Positions 8,258 to 15,330 of a stretch of DNA of 24,308 nt are shown one piece after another; within the stretch, counting starts at the first letter, position 1, and each line of letters starts with the position of its first letter. The notes under the pieces are model-generated. The model was not told where the DNA came from and made no database searches. It worked only from the letters and a program-made list of their open reading frames with translations. The stretch is from CAZOOR01 sp964581505. Lineage in GTDB: Bacteria > Bacteroidota > Ignavibacteria > Kapaibacteriales > UBA2268. The DNA is taken from the NCBI GenBank assembly GCA_964581505.1, contig CAZOOR010000043.1:1-24308 (forward strand), read 5' to 3'. The translations under genes and the position numbers were made by a program.

Positions 8258-9025
8258 ATGAAAAAATCTAATATAATTTTAAGTTTATTAATAGTTTTGT
8301 TTTCTATTAATACAAATGCAAAGATTATTTACACTGATATTAAACCTGACGGAATGCCAAAAAATGGAGGTATTGACGTAAATGGTGATGGAAAAAATGA
8401 ATATGAATTTGATTCTGACAGATATTGGGATACAGGAGCAAATAATGTATGGTCAAATGGACCCTTGAACGATGGGCATGATGTTGCGAAAGCACTTACA
8501 AAAGGCACAATAATTGATGCAAATGCGGATTTTTTAGGAGGTGGCGATTTGTTTATGATGAATATTTATGCAAATCCAAAAGTACCCACCTTACCTTTAA
8601 ATAAAGATGGTTATGTAGGTTTAAAAATTACTTCTATTCCCGGTGGTCCATATTACGGCTGGGTTAGAGTAATGTGGAACGGAAAAAAATTCATATATAA
8701 AGATTACGCATACCAAAGTACACCAAATCTTGCAATTAAAGCCGGTGATAAAGCTAGTACAAGTATTGTATCTACTAAACAAGATTATGGTTTTGTAATC
8801 TATCCGAATCCGGCAAAAAATATCATTGCAATTCAAAACAAATTACAAAAAAATATTTCAAAAATTATTATTGTTAATTTATTAGGAAAAGAGATAAAAC
8901 AGATTCCTGCTTTAAATGCAAATAACCAAACAATTGATATTTCTGATTTAAGCAAAGGAATATATTTTCTCAATGTATATAATAATAAAAGGATTATTGG
9001 AAGTCAAAAAATGATAATAGATTAA
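8258..9025 (+). CDS. Small T9SS secreted protein, paralogue of neighbour's N-terminus
   Basis: 255 residues: signal peptide about 1-21 (IVLFSINTNA, almost the same as the upstream neighbour's); a domain about 22-165 starting KIIYTDIKPD, with a DVNGDGKNEYEF acidic loop (calcium-loop-like), PYYGWVRVMW and NLAIKAGD; and a T9SS type A sorting domain about 178-255 (VIYPNPAKNIIAI ... GIYFLNV ... GSQKMIID). The first two parts clearly match residues 1-184 of the preceding protein, so the pair arose by duplication with loss or gain of the CARDB and Omp28 modules. AAAGAGG about 10 nt before ATG is a credible ribosome binding site, and the 29-bp gap suggests one operon. Function of the shared domain unknown. 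Confidence 0.85.
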   Translation: MKKSNIILSLLIVLFSINTNAKIIYTDIKPDGMPKNGGIDVNGDGKNEYEFDSDRYWDTGANNVWSNGPLNDGHDVAKALTKGTIIDANADFLGGGDLFMMNIYANPKVPTLPLNKDGYVGLKITSIPGGPYYGWVRVMWNGKKFIYKDYAYQSTPNLAIKAGDKASTSIVSTKQDYGFVIYPNPAKNIIAIQNKLQKNISKIIIVNLLGKEIKQIPALNANNQTIDISDLSKGIYFLNVYNNKRIIGSQKMIID

Positions 9026-9669
9026 TAAAATTAACTGTTATTAATAATCTTTTTTATATTAACTATAAATAATAATTTATCTAAGCAATACACTCTCATA
9101 GGTTCATTTATTAATATTCTAAAATAAGTACTCAACACCTTATGTGAATATTAATAAATGAACCTATGATTTCAATTCTGCTAATAAATAATCATATCTT
9201 CTAATAAAAAGGGGCAAGACAGTATTGAAATATATATGTTTTTGTTTCAATATTACCTGTATTATTAGATTTATTTACTATATTTGTATATATACTTATT
9301 GACAATAATAAGAAAAATATATAGTTGTATGATGCAATACGGTGAGATATGGCGGCGTTAGCTAATTACTCAAGGGAAAATAATGCTCAATAATTACTCA
9401 TTCAAAAATCAGAACATAAGTAAATAATAGTAACGCAACGCTTGCAATTAGGAGTAAGAATGACAGCCACATACACTTTTGTTGAAATTTGTTGTAAATT
9501 GTAGTAGAAAAATGTAAGTTTGCAGAGTAGAATGAGTTGGTTGAGTTTGATTTTATGATAAAAAAAATTGCTTTTCTCATACTAAATACCCTTAATTCGA
9601 CCAATTATATGAAATATTTATTCACAATTAGCCTTAATTTTAATAATAACACGATTTAGAATACTTTAA
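9026..9669. other. Long AT-rich intergenic region
   Basis: 644 bases with no convincing gene. It holds a long perfect hairpin (9096-9169) and a smaller 10-nt inverted repeat with one mismatch (9221-9230 with 9245-9254). A TATATTTG (9279-9286) fits the -7 consensus but is nearly 400 bases from the next start. A 68-codon minus-strand frame (9398-9604) ends in a hydrophobic stretch but has no supporting signals. Confidence 0.55.
9096..9169. repeat. 24-bp perfect inverted repeat (long hairpin)
   Basis: Arms 9096-9119 and 9146-9169 are perfectly complementary over 24 nt. The 26-nt interior has a further ATAAG/CTTAT pair. It lies about 70 nt beyond the stop at 9025. There is no U-tract on either side. 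It may be a 3'-end stabiliser or terminator for the T9SS pair, or a relic of a small mobile palindrome. Confidence 0.7.
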
Positions 9670-10824
9670 ATGAAAAGAGATATAAAATTAGGATTACTAT
9701 TATTTATTGTTTCAATCAGTTATTTAACAGCACAAACAACAAGTAATCTATTAATCAAATCATCATTTGATTATAATGTTATTGTTGACAAAACGGATAT
9801 TTGGAATCACCATCTTAATGGAACAGATACTGTTACAAATTTTACTTTTCCAAATGACTTACCTGGTAATTTTTCAGAGCATTTTTTTAATTATGTGGTG
9901 GGAGATATAGATAATTATTCCGATTATGCAAATGCCGAAATTGTCAGTACAACAGGATATGACGGGAGACCTACTAATGCGCTATTTATCGAATTTATTA
10001 AAGATGATACAAGTTTTACATCTTACTCAAGGGTTCAATATGTTATGTATGGTGATAGTTTATCTAACGACCCCGTTCAACGAATGAATCAAGGATATAT
10101 AAAATATAAAATTAAAACTCATCTTGACCATACTGATACATTATCCGATTGGAGGCTACCTGTTGAGTGGAAAGATATTGATGATGACGGTTTTAGAATG
10201 GGGCTGTACATCTATGGAACAAATACATCTTCCCCATATTGGGTAGCAAAAGGACAGTATATGAAAAATGGCGAATTAGGTGATGATGTTTGGCAATTTG
10301 ACAATTATGCTATCCCTGTTATAGAAGATGATTGGTTTGAATTAGAAATATATTGGTTTGGACATCCGGATTCAAGTTTAGGAAAATTAAAAGTAGCAAT
10401 TAATGGAGAATTATTATTTGATGTAACAAATCAAACAAAAGACCCTAATAAATCTAACAAGATGTTTTATTTTATGCCTTTTAAAGTTTATGGAACAGTT
10501 GGGTATTCCTGGATAACTGATTTTGAATACCGAAACATACCTACATCAAGTAGCATTTTGTACGACAATCAAATAAGTGTGGAAAATGAAAAGGAATTTT
10601 CAAATTATATTTACCCTATTCCTACTAATAGCTTTATAAACTTTTCTGCTGATAATGTAGGTTTAGAATACCAAATAATTACTGTTACCGGAAGAATTAT
10701 TGAAAACGGAATTATTGAAAACGAAATGATAGATGTTTCTTTACTAAAGAATGGAATGTATTTTATTAAGTTTATTAATAGAGCCAATAATATTAAGCAT
10801 TGTGCTAAATTCATAAAATACTAA
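9670..10824 (+). CDS. Secreted T9SS protein, possible jelly-roll lectin/lyase fold
   Basis: 384 residues: signal peptide about 1-22 (ending LTAQ); a central region about 25-295 rich in aromatic and acidic residues, with WRLPVEWKDIDDDGFRMGLY, DDWFELEIYWFG, KLKVAINGELLFDVTNQTKD and MFYFMPFKVYG; and a T9SS-type C-terminal domain about 308-384 (YIYPIPTNSFINFSA ... NGMYFIKFIN ... HCAKFIKY). The alternating beta-strand pattern with the FELEIYW and KVAINGELLFD strands recalls concanavalin-like folds such as heparin-lyase-I-like or LamG domains, so a carbohydrate-binding or carbohydrate-cleaving role is possible. I cannot identify catalytic residues. It stands alone with no co-directional close neighbour. 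Confidence 0.75.
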   Translation: MKRDIKLGLLLFIVSISYLTAQTTSNLLIKSSFDYNVIVDKTDIWNHHLNGTDTVTNFTFPNDLPGNFSEHFFNYVVGDIDNYSDYANAEIVSTTGYDGRPTNALFIEFIKDDTSFTSYSRVQYVMYGDSLSNDPVQRMNQGYIKYKIKTHLDHTDTLSDWRLPVEWKDIDDDGFRMGLYIYGTNTSSPYWVAKGQYMKNGELGDDVWQFDNYAIPVIEDDWFELEIYWFGHPDSSLGKLKVAINGELLFDVTNQTKDPNKSNKMFYFMPFKVYGTVGYSWITDFEYRNIPTSSSILYDNQISVENEKEFSNYIYPIPTNSFINFSADNVGLEYQIITVTGRIIENGIIENEMIDVSLLKNGMYFIKFINRANNIKHCAKFIKY

Positions 10825-10947
10825 TGCCAATAAAGTGCATAAAGCATAGGACTATTAGCAGATTTATTGAAGATTATGAACATTACCAAACGGCATAATA
10901 AATTGAAAAGTTAGGTATTTCCCTTCCAATGTCTTATATACCAATCG

Positions 10948-12093
10948 TTAGCTTATTACATTATGCGGATATTCTTTCAAACGATTCTGAAAAGTTAAAA
11001 CAGCTTCTTTGATAATCACACCTTCGTCAATATTGACAGCCTTTTGAATTGTTGCGTTTTCGAACCAACTTTTACGTCCTTCTAATACTGTCGGCAAATA
11101 AACAATCAGTGCGGCAGATATAGACCTCGAAGCACTTTCCCAAAAAAAACTTGGCGTATGGTCAACTGCATAATAGTCGATTTTATCAATACGCAGAATT
11201 GGCTCTTTAAAAGTGGTAGGCTTAGCAAAATAGAATCCCATACCTTCGTCGCAACTTACATCAATAATTAAAGTTCCCGGTTTTAAAATATCTTTTTCAT
11301 CTTCAGTAACAAAATCAATTGGATTGTCAGTATCCTGATACGTGCCGTTAATGATGATTTCGGATTCAGTAATCAAATCGGATAAAGGACAAATTGTGCC
11401 GTCATGTTCAATAGTAACCATTCTTGGCTCACCGCCTGTACCTTTACGAATACGAACATAATTAACATCTAAAATTTCTTCACGCACCTCATAATCCGGT
11501 CTTTGGATACAAATCGTAATATCTCTGAAACCATGAGCTTTGAGTGCATAAATAGCACCACGACTAACCGCCCCGAAACTAAAAATAATTACTTTACGCT
11601 GGTTGCCGTAATGTCCGTCAATACCCCTCAATTGTAGCGAATGAATAACTGCAGAATAGCCCGCCAGCTCGTTATTTTTATAGAATGTGTGCCTTCCTAT
11701 TTGACCGCTGGGAGACCAAACGAACATATCCTCAAATGCAATTAATGTTAGTTTTTTATCAATTGCAGTCTGTGTAATATCGAATTGCTGCACAGTATGC
11801 GGATAGCCCCAAATGAGTCCTCCATCACGCATTTCTTGTAAATCTTCTAATATCGGTTTCGCAATAATTACCGAACCTAAATCAGCCAATAATTCATGAC
11901 GGGAAGCAACTCCACCGGCGTGTGCAACAAAAAAATCATCATCTAAACCAAAAGGCGTTCCATATCCCTTTTCAAAGATTAATTGTTTCCTAATATCTTC
12001 CGGGATACGTGATAGATGCTCAGGGTGAATTGGTACACGTTTTTCGTCTTCTTTTCTTGAAGTTCCAATAACTCCTAAAGTTAATTTTTTCAT
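10948..12093 (-). CDS. Alanine dehydrogenase/PNT-family enzyme, likely N5-(carboxyethyl)ornithine synthase-like
   Basis: 381 residues from the ATG at 12093 (KKLTLGVIGTSRKEDEKRVP). This start has AAAAGGA about 7 nt upstream. A longer frame to 12126 exists, but it would run across the candidate promoter at 12124-12131. The N-terminal domain carries the RVPIHPEHL and FEKGYGTPFGLDD motifs of the AlaDH/PNT N-terminal fold. A Rossmann core follows (VIIFSFGAVSRGAIYALKAH), then SEIIINGTYQDTDNP and LIIDVSCDEGMGF. These resemble N5-(carboxyethyl)ornithine synthase, which reductively condenses pyruvate with the side-chain amine of ornithine or lysine using NADPH, more than true alanine dehydrogenase. 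Substrate assignment is inference. Cytoplasmic; apparently monocistronic. Confidence 0.75.
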   Translation of the reverse strand: MKKLTLGVIGTSRKEDEKRVPIHPEHLSRIPEDIRKQLIFEKGYGTPFGLDDDFFVAHAGGVASRHELLADLGSVIIAKPILEDLQEMRDGGLIWGYPHTVQQFDITQTAIDKKLTLIAFEDMFVWSPSGQIGRHTFYKNNELAGYSAVIHSLQLRGIDGHYGNQRKVIIFSFGAVSRGAIYALKAHGFRDITICIQRPDYEVREEILDVNYVRIRKGTGGEPRMVTIEHDGTICPLSDLITESEIIINGTYQDTDNPIDFVTEDEKDILKPGTLIIDVSCDEGMGFYFAKPTTFKEPILRIDKIDYYAVDHTPSFFWESASRSISAALIVYLPTVLEGRKSWFENATIQKAVNIDEGVIIKEAVLTFQNRLKEYPHNVIS

Positions 12094-12123
12094 GAATTTT
12101 CCTTTTCTAATTTTACAATAACA

Positions 12124-12131
12124 CAAACATA
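12124..12131 (-). promoter_or_regulatory. Candidate -7 element of the AlaDH/CEOS-like gene
   Basis: The minus strand reads TATGTTTG, a full match to TAnnTTTG, placing transcription start roughly 25 nt before the ATG at 12093. A weak ATTG lies about 24 nt further upstream. It supports the shorter start of the gene. Confidence 0.4.
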
Positions 12132-12417
12132 AAGTTAGCCCAACTATCCATATTTCAATGAGTAATAATTTGCCGGAATGAAAGATGATTTATTAAAACA
12201 GCAAAATGGACTAATGACAGATTGAAATCAAAAAATGTCATCAACCAACTTACAAAGATACTCTATTTTTCTAAAAGATACCCGAAGATAATAAATTAGT
12301 TAATAAAAAAACTGCGACTAATGGCAAGTATATGAGGTGTTGGGCGTTTTGAAACGATTAATCTTCAATTTGCAACCAATTGTCAAATGCACTATATTCT
12401 TTTCATAGTCATTTGAT
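12127..12417. other. Intergenic region without visible features
   Basis: Apart from the promoter element at its left end, this AT-rich stretch shows no coding frame, RNA gene or strong hairpin. It is the 3' side of the frameshifted gene to its right. Confidence 0.5.
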
Positions 12418-12734
12418 TTATCCGATAAAATATGCACCTGCCAAACCTACTCCAATCCCAAGAACTGCAGACATTATTGAAATCGGAATTATGGCTTTTT
12501 GTCTTTTGGTGCTACAATTAATAAAATAGGAATAGACGAAATCTCTGCAATAATTAATCCTTTCAACCAAGGTGCAATATCCCAAGATACAAACGGAATA
12601 ATTAATCCTAACACTAACCAATGAAAAAAAGCGGAAAGATTAGCATACTTATCCATTTTCTGAATAATCATCGGAATTACATCTATTGTTCCCGCTATAA
12701 TTCCTATTAACAATGCAATTAGTATTTCATTCAT
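12418..12734 (-). pseudogene. Small membrane protein gene, broken by a -1 frameshift
   Basis: The frame starts at ATG 12734 with a strong Shine-Dalgarno (AAGGAG) and encodes MNEILIALLIGIIAGTIDVI followed by further hydrophobic helices up to ILLIVAPKDKK, then stops at 12489. The other minus frame continues exactly from that point as AIIPISIMSAVLGIGVGLAG and AYFIG to TAA 12418-12420. Joined, they give a coherent protein of about 105 residues with four hydrophobic helices. The join lies at a run of five A on the minus strand (T run at 12496-12500). A sixth A would restore GAC AAA AAA GCC ATA. It is either a sequencing or assembly error, a recent mutation, a phase-variable tract or a slippage site. 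The family is a small conserved membrane protein of unknown function. Confidence 0.7.
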
Positions 12735-12744
12735 TATGTTCTCC

Positions 12745-13236
12745 TTAATTTTTAATTATTTTAAATACTTTAATTTCTTTTTGATTGTCAAATACTTTTA
12801 CAAAGTAATTGGCGGGAACAAAATTATTTGTTTCAATTTTTGTTTCTGCTCCTGTTGCTTTTACTGTTTGCAAAATTTTTCCGTTTATGTCGAAAACTTG
12901 ATATTGCAGGTTTTTTGTTTCGTAGTTTTTAACATTTATGGTTAGGTAGTTTGTTGCAGGATTTGGATAAGCCGAAACATTTAAAGAAATGTCTTTTGCT
13001 TCGGGGATACTTGTTGTAACAGATATTTCAAAAGGCTGTTGCACTCCTTGCGCAATGGAATTTCCATTTGTTCCTACATTCGTAGTGTAAACCACTTGTC
13101 CTACGGTATAACTCGCTGAGCCACCGCCACCGCTTGCCTCTCCGCCTGTGGCCGATATGGTTTTTTGGGCTTGTAAATTATTCAGTCCCCAAAAGAGTAA
13201 AATTACAATTGTTAGTAATTTATAATTGTTTTTCAT
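12745..13236 (-). CDS. Small T9SS-secreted protein
   Basis: 163 residues from ATG 13236 (KNNYKLLTIVILLFWGLNNL). GGAAAAG lies just before this start, and the longer frame to 13287 would cross the candidate promoter. Signal peptide about 1-24 (ending LQAQ), then a short Gly/Ser-rich segment (GGEASGGGGSASYTVGQVVY, then a run ending NSIAQGVQQPFEI) that recurs in many Bacteroidota secreted proteins, and a T9SS type A sorting domain about 85-163 (VSAYPNPATNYLTINV ... QVFDINGKILQT ... ANYFVKVFD ... KVFKIIKN). There is little room for an enzymatic domain, so a structural or surface role is likely. It precedes the frameshifted membrane gene by only 10 bp on the same strand. Confidence 0.85.
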   Translation of the reverse strand: MKNNYKLLTIVILLFWGLNNLQAQKTISATGGEASGGGGSASYTVGQVVYTTNVGTNGNSIAQGVQQPFEISVTTSIPEAKDISLNVSAYPNPATNYLTINVKNYETKNLQYQVFDINGKILQTVKATGAETKIETNNFVPANYFVKVFDNQKEIKVFKIIKN

Positions 13237-13259
13237 ATCTTTTCCTTTTTTTAGTGTTT

Positions 13260-13267
13260 CAAACTTA
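13260..13267 (-). promoter_or_regulatory. Candidate -7 element of the small T9SS gene
   Basis: The minus strand reads TAAGTTTG (TAnnTTTG), 23 nt before ATG 13236. No good -33 TTTG is seen at the normal distance. Confidence 0.35.
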
Positions 13268-13327
13268 CTGATTATTTGTACTTTCATAGATATGGATGCT
13301 AACGTTTATAGATAAAATATTCATTAT

Positions 13328-13347
13328 CCCAATATTACTATATTGGG
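13328..13347. repeat. Short perfect hairpin in the upstream region
   Basis: CCCAATAT and ATATTGGG enclose a TACT loop (8-bp stem), about 90 nt upstream of the small T9SS gene. It could be an operator-like palindrome. The remainder of 13288-13500 is AT-rich and featureless. Confidence 0.35.
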
Positions 13348-13563
13348 GGGAATAGAACAATTGTTTATTTTTTTCTTTTTGAACGAAAGAGTATGACAAA
13401 TTGTCCCCGTCCACCATATAGATACAAAACTAATAATTTCAATTTATATACTTAATTAAATTACAAAATATAAGGAATAAACAAAAATATAAAAAAACAT
13501 TGATAATTTGATTTAGTATTGACTACTATTATCCTACGGCTGAATTTAGGAGGCGGAAGAAAT

Positions 13564-13701
13564 GCAAAAGGCATTATGTGGCTGTTTTTTCCTCTCCTTA
13601 ATCTAAGGAGAGGTGGCAAAGCGAAGCTTTGACGGAGAGGTGAGTCGGCTGTTTCATATTCTTTAACCCACCCCCAAACCCCCTCCCGAGAGGGGACTTA
13701 A
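13564..13701 (+). repeat. Interspersed repeat A, copy 1
   Basis: 138 bp starting GCAAAAGGCATTATGTGGC and ending CCGAGAGGGGACTTAAA. It contains a GC-rich hairpin core (13591-13642, from CCTCTCC to GAGAGGTG, with the self-complementary AAAGCGAAGCTTTG) and a CCC-rich tail. It matches copy 2 at 14023-14160 over its full length with only a few differences. It holds no gene: frames across it are open only because of its base composition. Confidence 0.85.
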
Positions 13702-13820
13702 ACAGCCGAACACCCCGTCCTGCCTGCGTCAGAAAGAAATGCAAAAGGCATAGATTGGCTTCGCCGCTGCCTTTGGCGGTCTTCGCCTTTGGCTCAATAT
13801 GACGAACGCTTTTGTTTGCT

Positions 13821-13979
13821 AACCGCATCCTGAAGGCTCCGATTAAAATGTATGATGTGCTTGGTAATGTGGTTTTATCCTCCCCCGCCTGCTTCGCAGG
13901 CACCCCCTCCGAAGGGGGACATATTCGTCTGGATAATTCGCCTGCGGCTCAATATGACGAACGCCTTGTTCTTTTCTAA
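13821..13979 (+). pseudogene. Stray T9SS sorting-domain fragment with inserted repeat
   Basis: The plus frame reads NRILKAPIKMYDVLGNVVLS, then SPACFAGTPSEGG encoded by a GC-rich hairpin module (13881-13919), then HIRLDNSPAAQYDERLVLF and a stop. KMYDVLGNVVLS and HIRLD are typical mid-portions of a T9SS type A domain, but the GVYF and terminal KF parts are missing and there is no start or secreted protein upstream. It seems to be a sorting-domain relic into which a repeat module was placed in frame, now embedded in the repeat block. Confidence 0.45.
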
Positions 13980-14022
13980 ATGAGAGTCCTGCTGTCGCAG
14001 CAATGACATTGGTGGGTGAAAA

Positions 14023-14160
14023 GCAAAAGGCATTATGTGGCTGTTTTTTCCTCTCCTTAATCAATGAGAGGTGGCAAAGCGTAGCTTTGACGGAGAGGTG
14101 AGTCGGCTGTCCCATATTCTTTAACCCACCCCCAAACCCCCTCCCGAGAGGGGGCTTAAA
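14023..14160 (+). repeat. Interspersed repeat A, copy 2
   Basis: 138 bp, the same length and order as 13564-13701: GCAAAAGGCATTATGTGGC start, the AAAGCGTAGCTTTG core, the CCCACCCCCAAACCCCCTCC tract and the GAGAGGGGGCTTAAA end. It sits about 40 bp beyond the ribD stop. Between the two copies a CGGCTCAATATGACGAACGC-like unit also occurs twice (13791-13809 and 13946-13964), so the block is a mosaic of several short repeat modules. Confidence 0.85.
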
Positions 14161-14202
14161 AGGCATTATACGGCTGTTCCCCTGAATCCTGCTCCCTAAT
14201 AA

Positions 14203-15330
14203 TTATATCTTGACACCGGTAGGAATAAAATCGGAATTTACATACAACAAATGTATGTCGTTACCGCTTTTACTAATTTTGAACAGTTCCAGCTCATTTG
14301 ATTCGCTCATTTCATCAATGGAGTAATTACCGTTAAAAGTAGTAAGTCCGTTCGGTATTATTTTCGGTGCAATGAATATATGGTATTCGTCAATAAGTCC
14401 GTATTCAAGAAATGAATTGAATAGTATGGAACCACCCTCGACTAAGACCGAAGCAATATTGAATGATGTATATAAATCTTGCATAGCTTGCTTCAAATCA
14501 ATTCTTCCGTTCCCATCAAGCCTAACAAACAATATTGAAATCCCCTTGGAATGCAAGCGGACAGCCTTTTCGCTACCCCTATATTGTGATGATGAGATAA
14601 GAATTGTTTTTTGTACTTCCTTATCGGAGAATATTTTGTAATGCTCGGGTATGTCTAAATTAGTATCGAATACAATTCTGTACGGATTTCGCCCATTAAC
14701 GAGTCTTACGCTCAATTCGGGATTATCAAGTAGTACGGTATTTTTACCAACTGCAACGGCATCATATTCGGCACGTAGTCTGTGGACTATTGTCCTACTT
14801 TCAACAGAACTTATCCATTTTGAATTTCCGCTGTGCGTTGCAATTGCGCCGTTGATGCTTTGTGCATTCTTCAAAGATATATATGGCATAGTGCTTGTTA
14901 TATGCTTGATAAAAACACGATTGAGCCATTTGCATTCTTGTTCCAAAATACCAACGGCAACTTTTACACCACCGTCTTTTAAAATTTTAACACCACGCCC
15001 GGCAACGAGCGGATTAGGGTCAAGCATTCCGATAACAACCTCTTTGAAACCGTATTTTACTATGGCTTCAGCACAGGGCGGTTGCTTGCCATGATGAGAG
15101 CAAGGTTCAAGATTAACAACTAAAATCGCATCACCGAAATCAATATCACCAGCATTGTTTATTGCATCAATTTCGGCGTGTATGCCGCCAAACTTATGGT
15201 GGTAGCCGGTTGAAAGTATTTTGCCGCCTTTCAGTATTACCGCACCAACTAATGGATTAGGACTGACGTATCCCATTCCTTGCTTTGCCTGAGCAATAGC
15301 CAGCGACATCGCCTCTTCATTACTTATCAT
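14203..15330 (-). CDS. ribD: Bifunctional riboflavin biosynthesis deaminase/reductase RibD
   Basis: 375 residues. The N-terminal deaminase domain (about 1-145) opens with YVSPNPLVGAVI and has the zinc site H51-A-E53 (GGIHAEIDAI) and PCSHHGKQPPC (C77 and C86). It deaminates 2,5-diamino-6-ribosylamino-pyrimidinone phosphate. The C-terminal reductase domain (about 150-365; PYISLKNAQSINGAIATHSG, DAVAVGKNTVLLDNPELSVR, VLVEGGSILFNSFLEYGLID) then reduces the ribose with NADPH. Full length for the family, and the motifs look intact, so it should be active in the cytoplasm. Its ATG overlaps the stop of the upstream lipoprotein gene (ATGA, 15327-15330), so it is translationally coupled and ends a three-gene unit. 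Other rib genes are not in the window. Confidence 0.97.
   Translation of the reverse strand: MISNEEAMSLAIAQAKQGMGYVSPNPLVGAVILKGGKILSTGYHHKFGGIHAEIDAINNAGDIDFGDAILVVNLEPCSHHGKQPPCAEAIVKYGFKEVVIGMLDPNPLVAGRGVKILKDGGVKVAVGILEQECKWLNRVFIKHITSTMPYISLKNAQSINGAIATHSGNSKWISSVESRTIVHRLRAEYDAVAVGKNTVLLDNPELSVRLVNGRNPYRIVFDTNLDIPEHYKIFSDKEVQKTILISSSQYRGSEKAVRLHSKGISILFVRLDGNGRIDLKQAMQDLYTSFNIASVLVEGGSILFNSFLEYGLIDEYHIFIAPKIIPNGLTTFNGNYSIDEMSESNELELFKISKSGNDIHLLYVNSDFIPTGVKI

Noticed and set aside
9279..9286. TATATTTG as promoter of the 9670 gene
   Set aside because: It matches the -7 consensus but lies nearly 400 nt from the start and has no -33 partner; chance matches are expected in such AT-rich DNA.
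9398..9604. 68-codon minus-strand frame with a hydrophobic C-terminus
   Set aside because: AT-rich intergenic DNA readily gives hydrophobic frames; no ribosome binding site, promoter or recognisable similarity. Kept only as a note in the intergenic entry.
12489..12510. Programmed -1 frameshift site in the membrane gene
   Set aside because: The run is C-AAA-AAG, which is not a proper X-XXY-YYZ slippery heptamer (only five A), and no downstream stimulatory hairpin was seen. A simple indel is more likely.
13500..14165. CRISPR array
   Set aside because: Repeats are too long, unevenly spaced and internally palindromic mosaics, with no regular spacers and no cas genes.
13598..14166. Minus-strand frames of ~100 codons with PPLGRGFGGGLKN-like repeats
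   Set aside because: They are translations of repeat A. The same segment recurs because the DNA repeats, and no start signals or protein-like composition are present.
14651..15094. 147-codon plus-strand frame opposite ribD
   Set aside because: Antisense shadow of a well-conserved enzyme gene.
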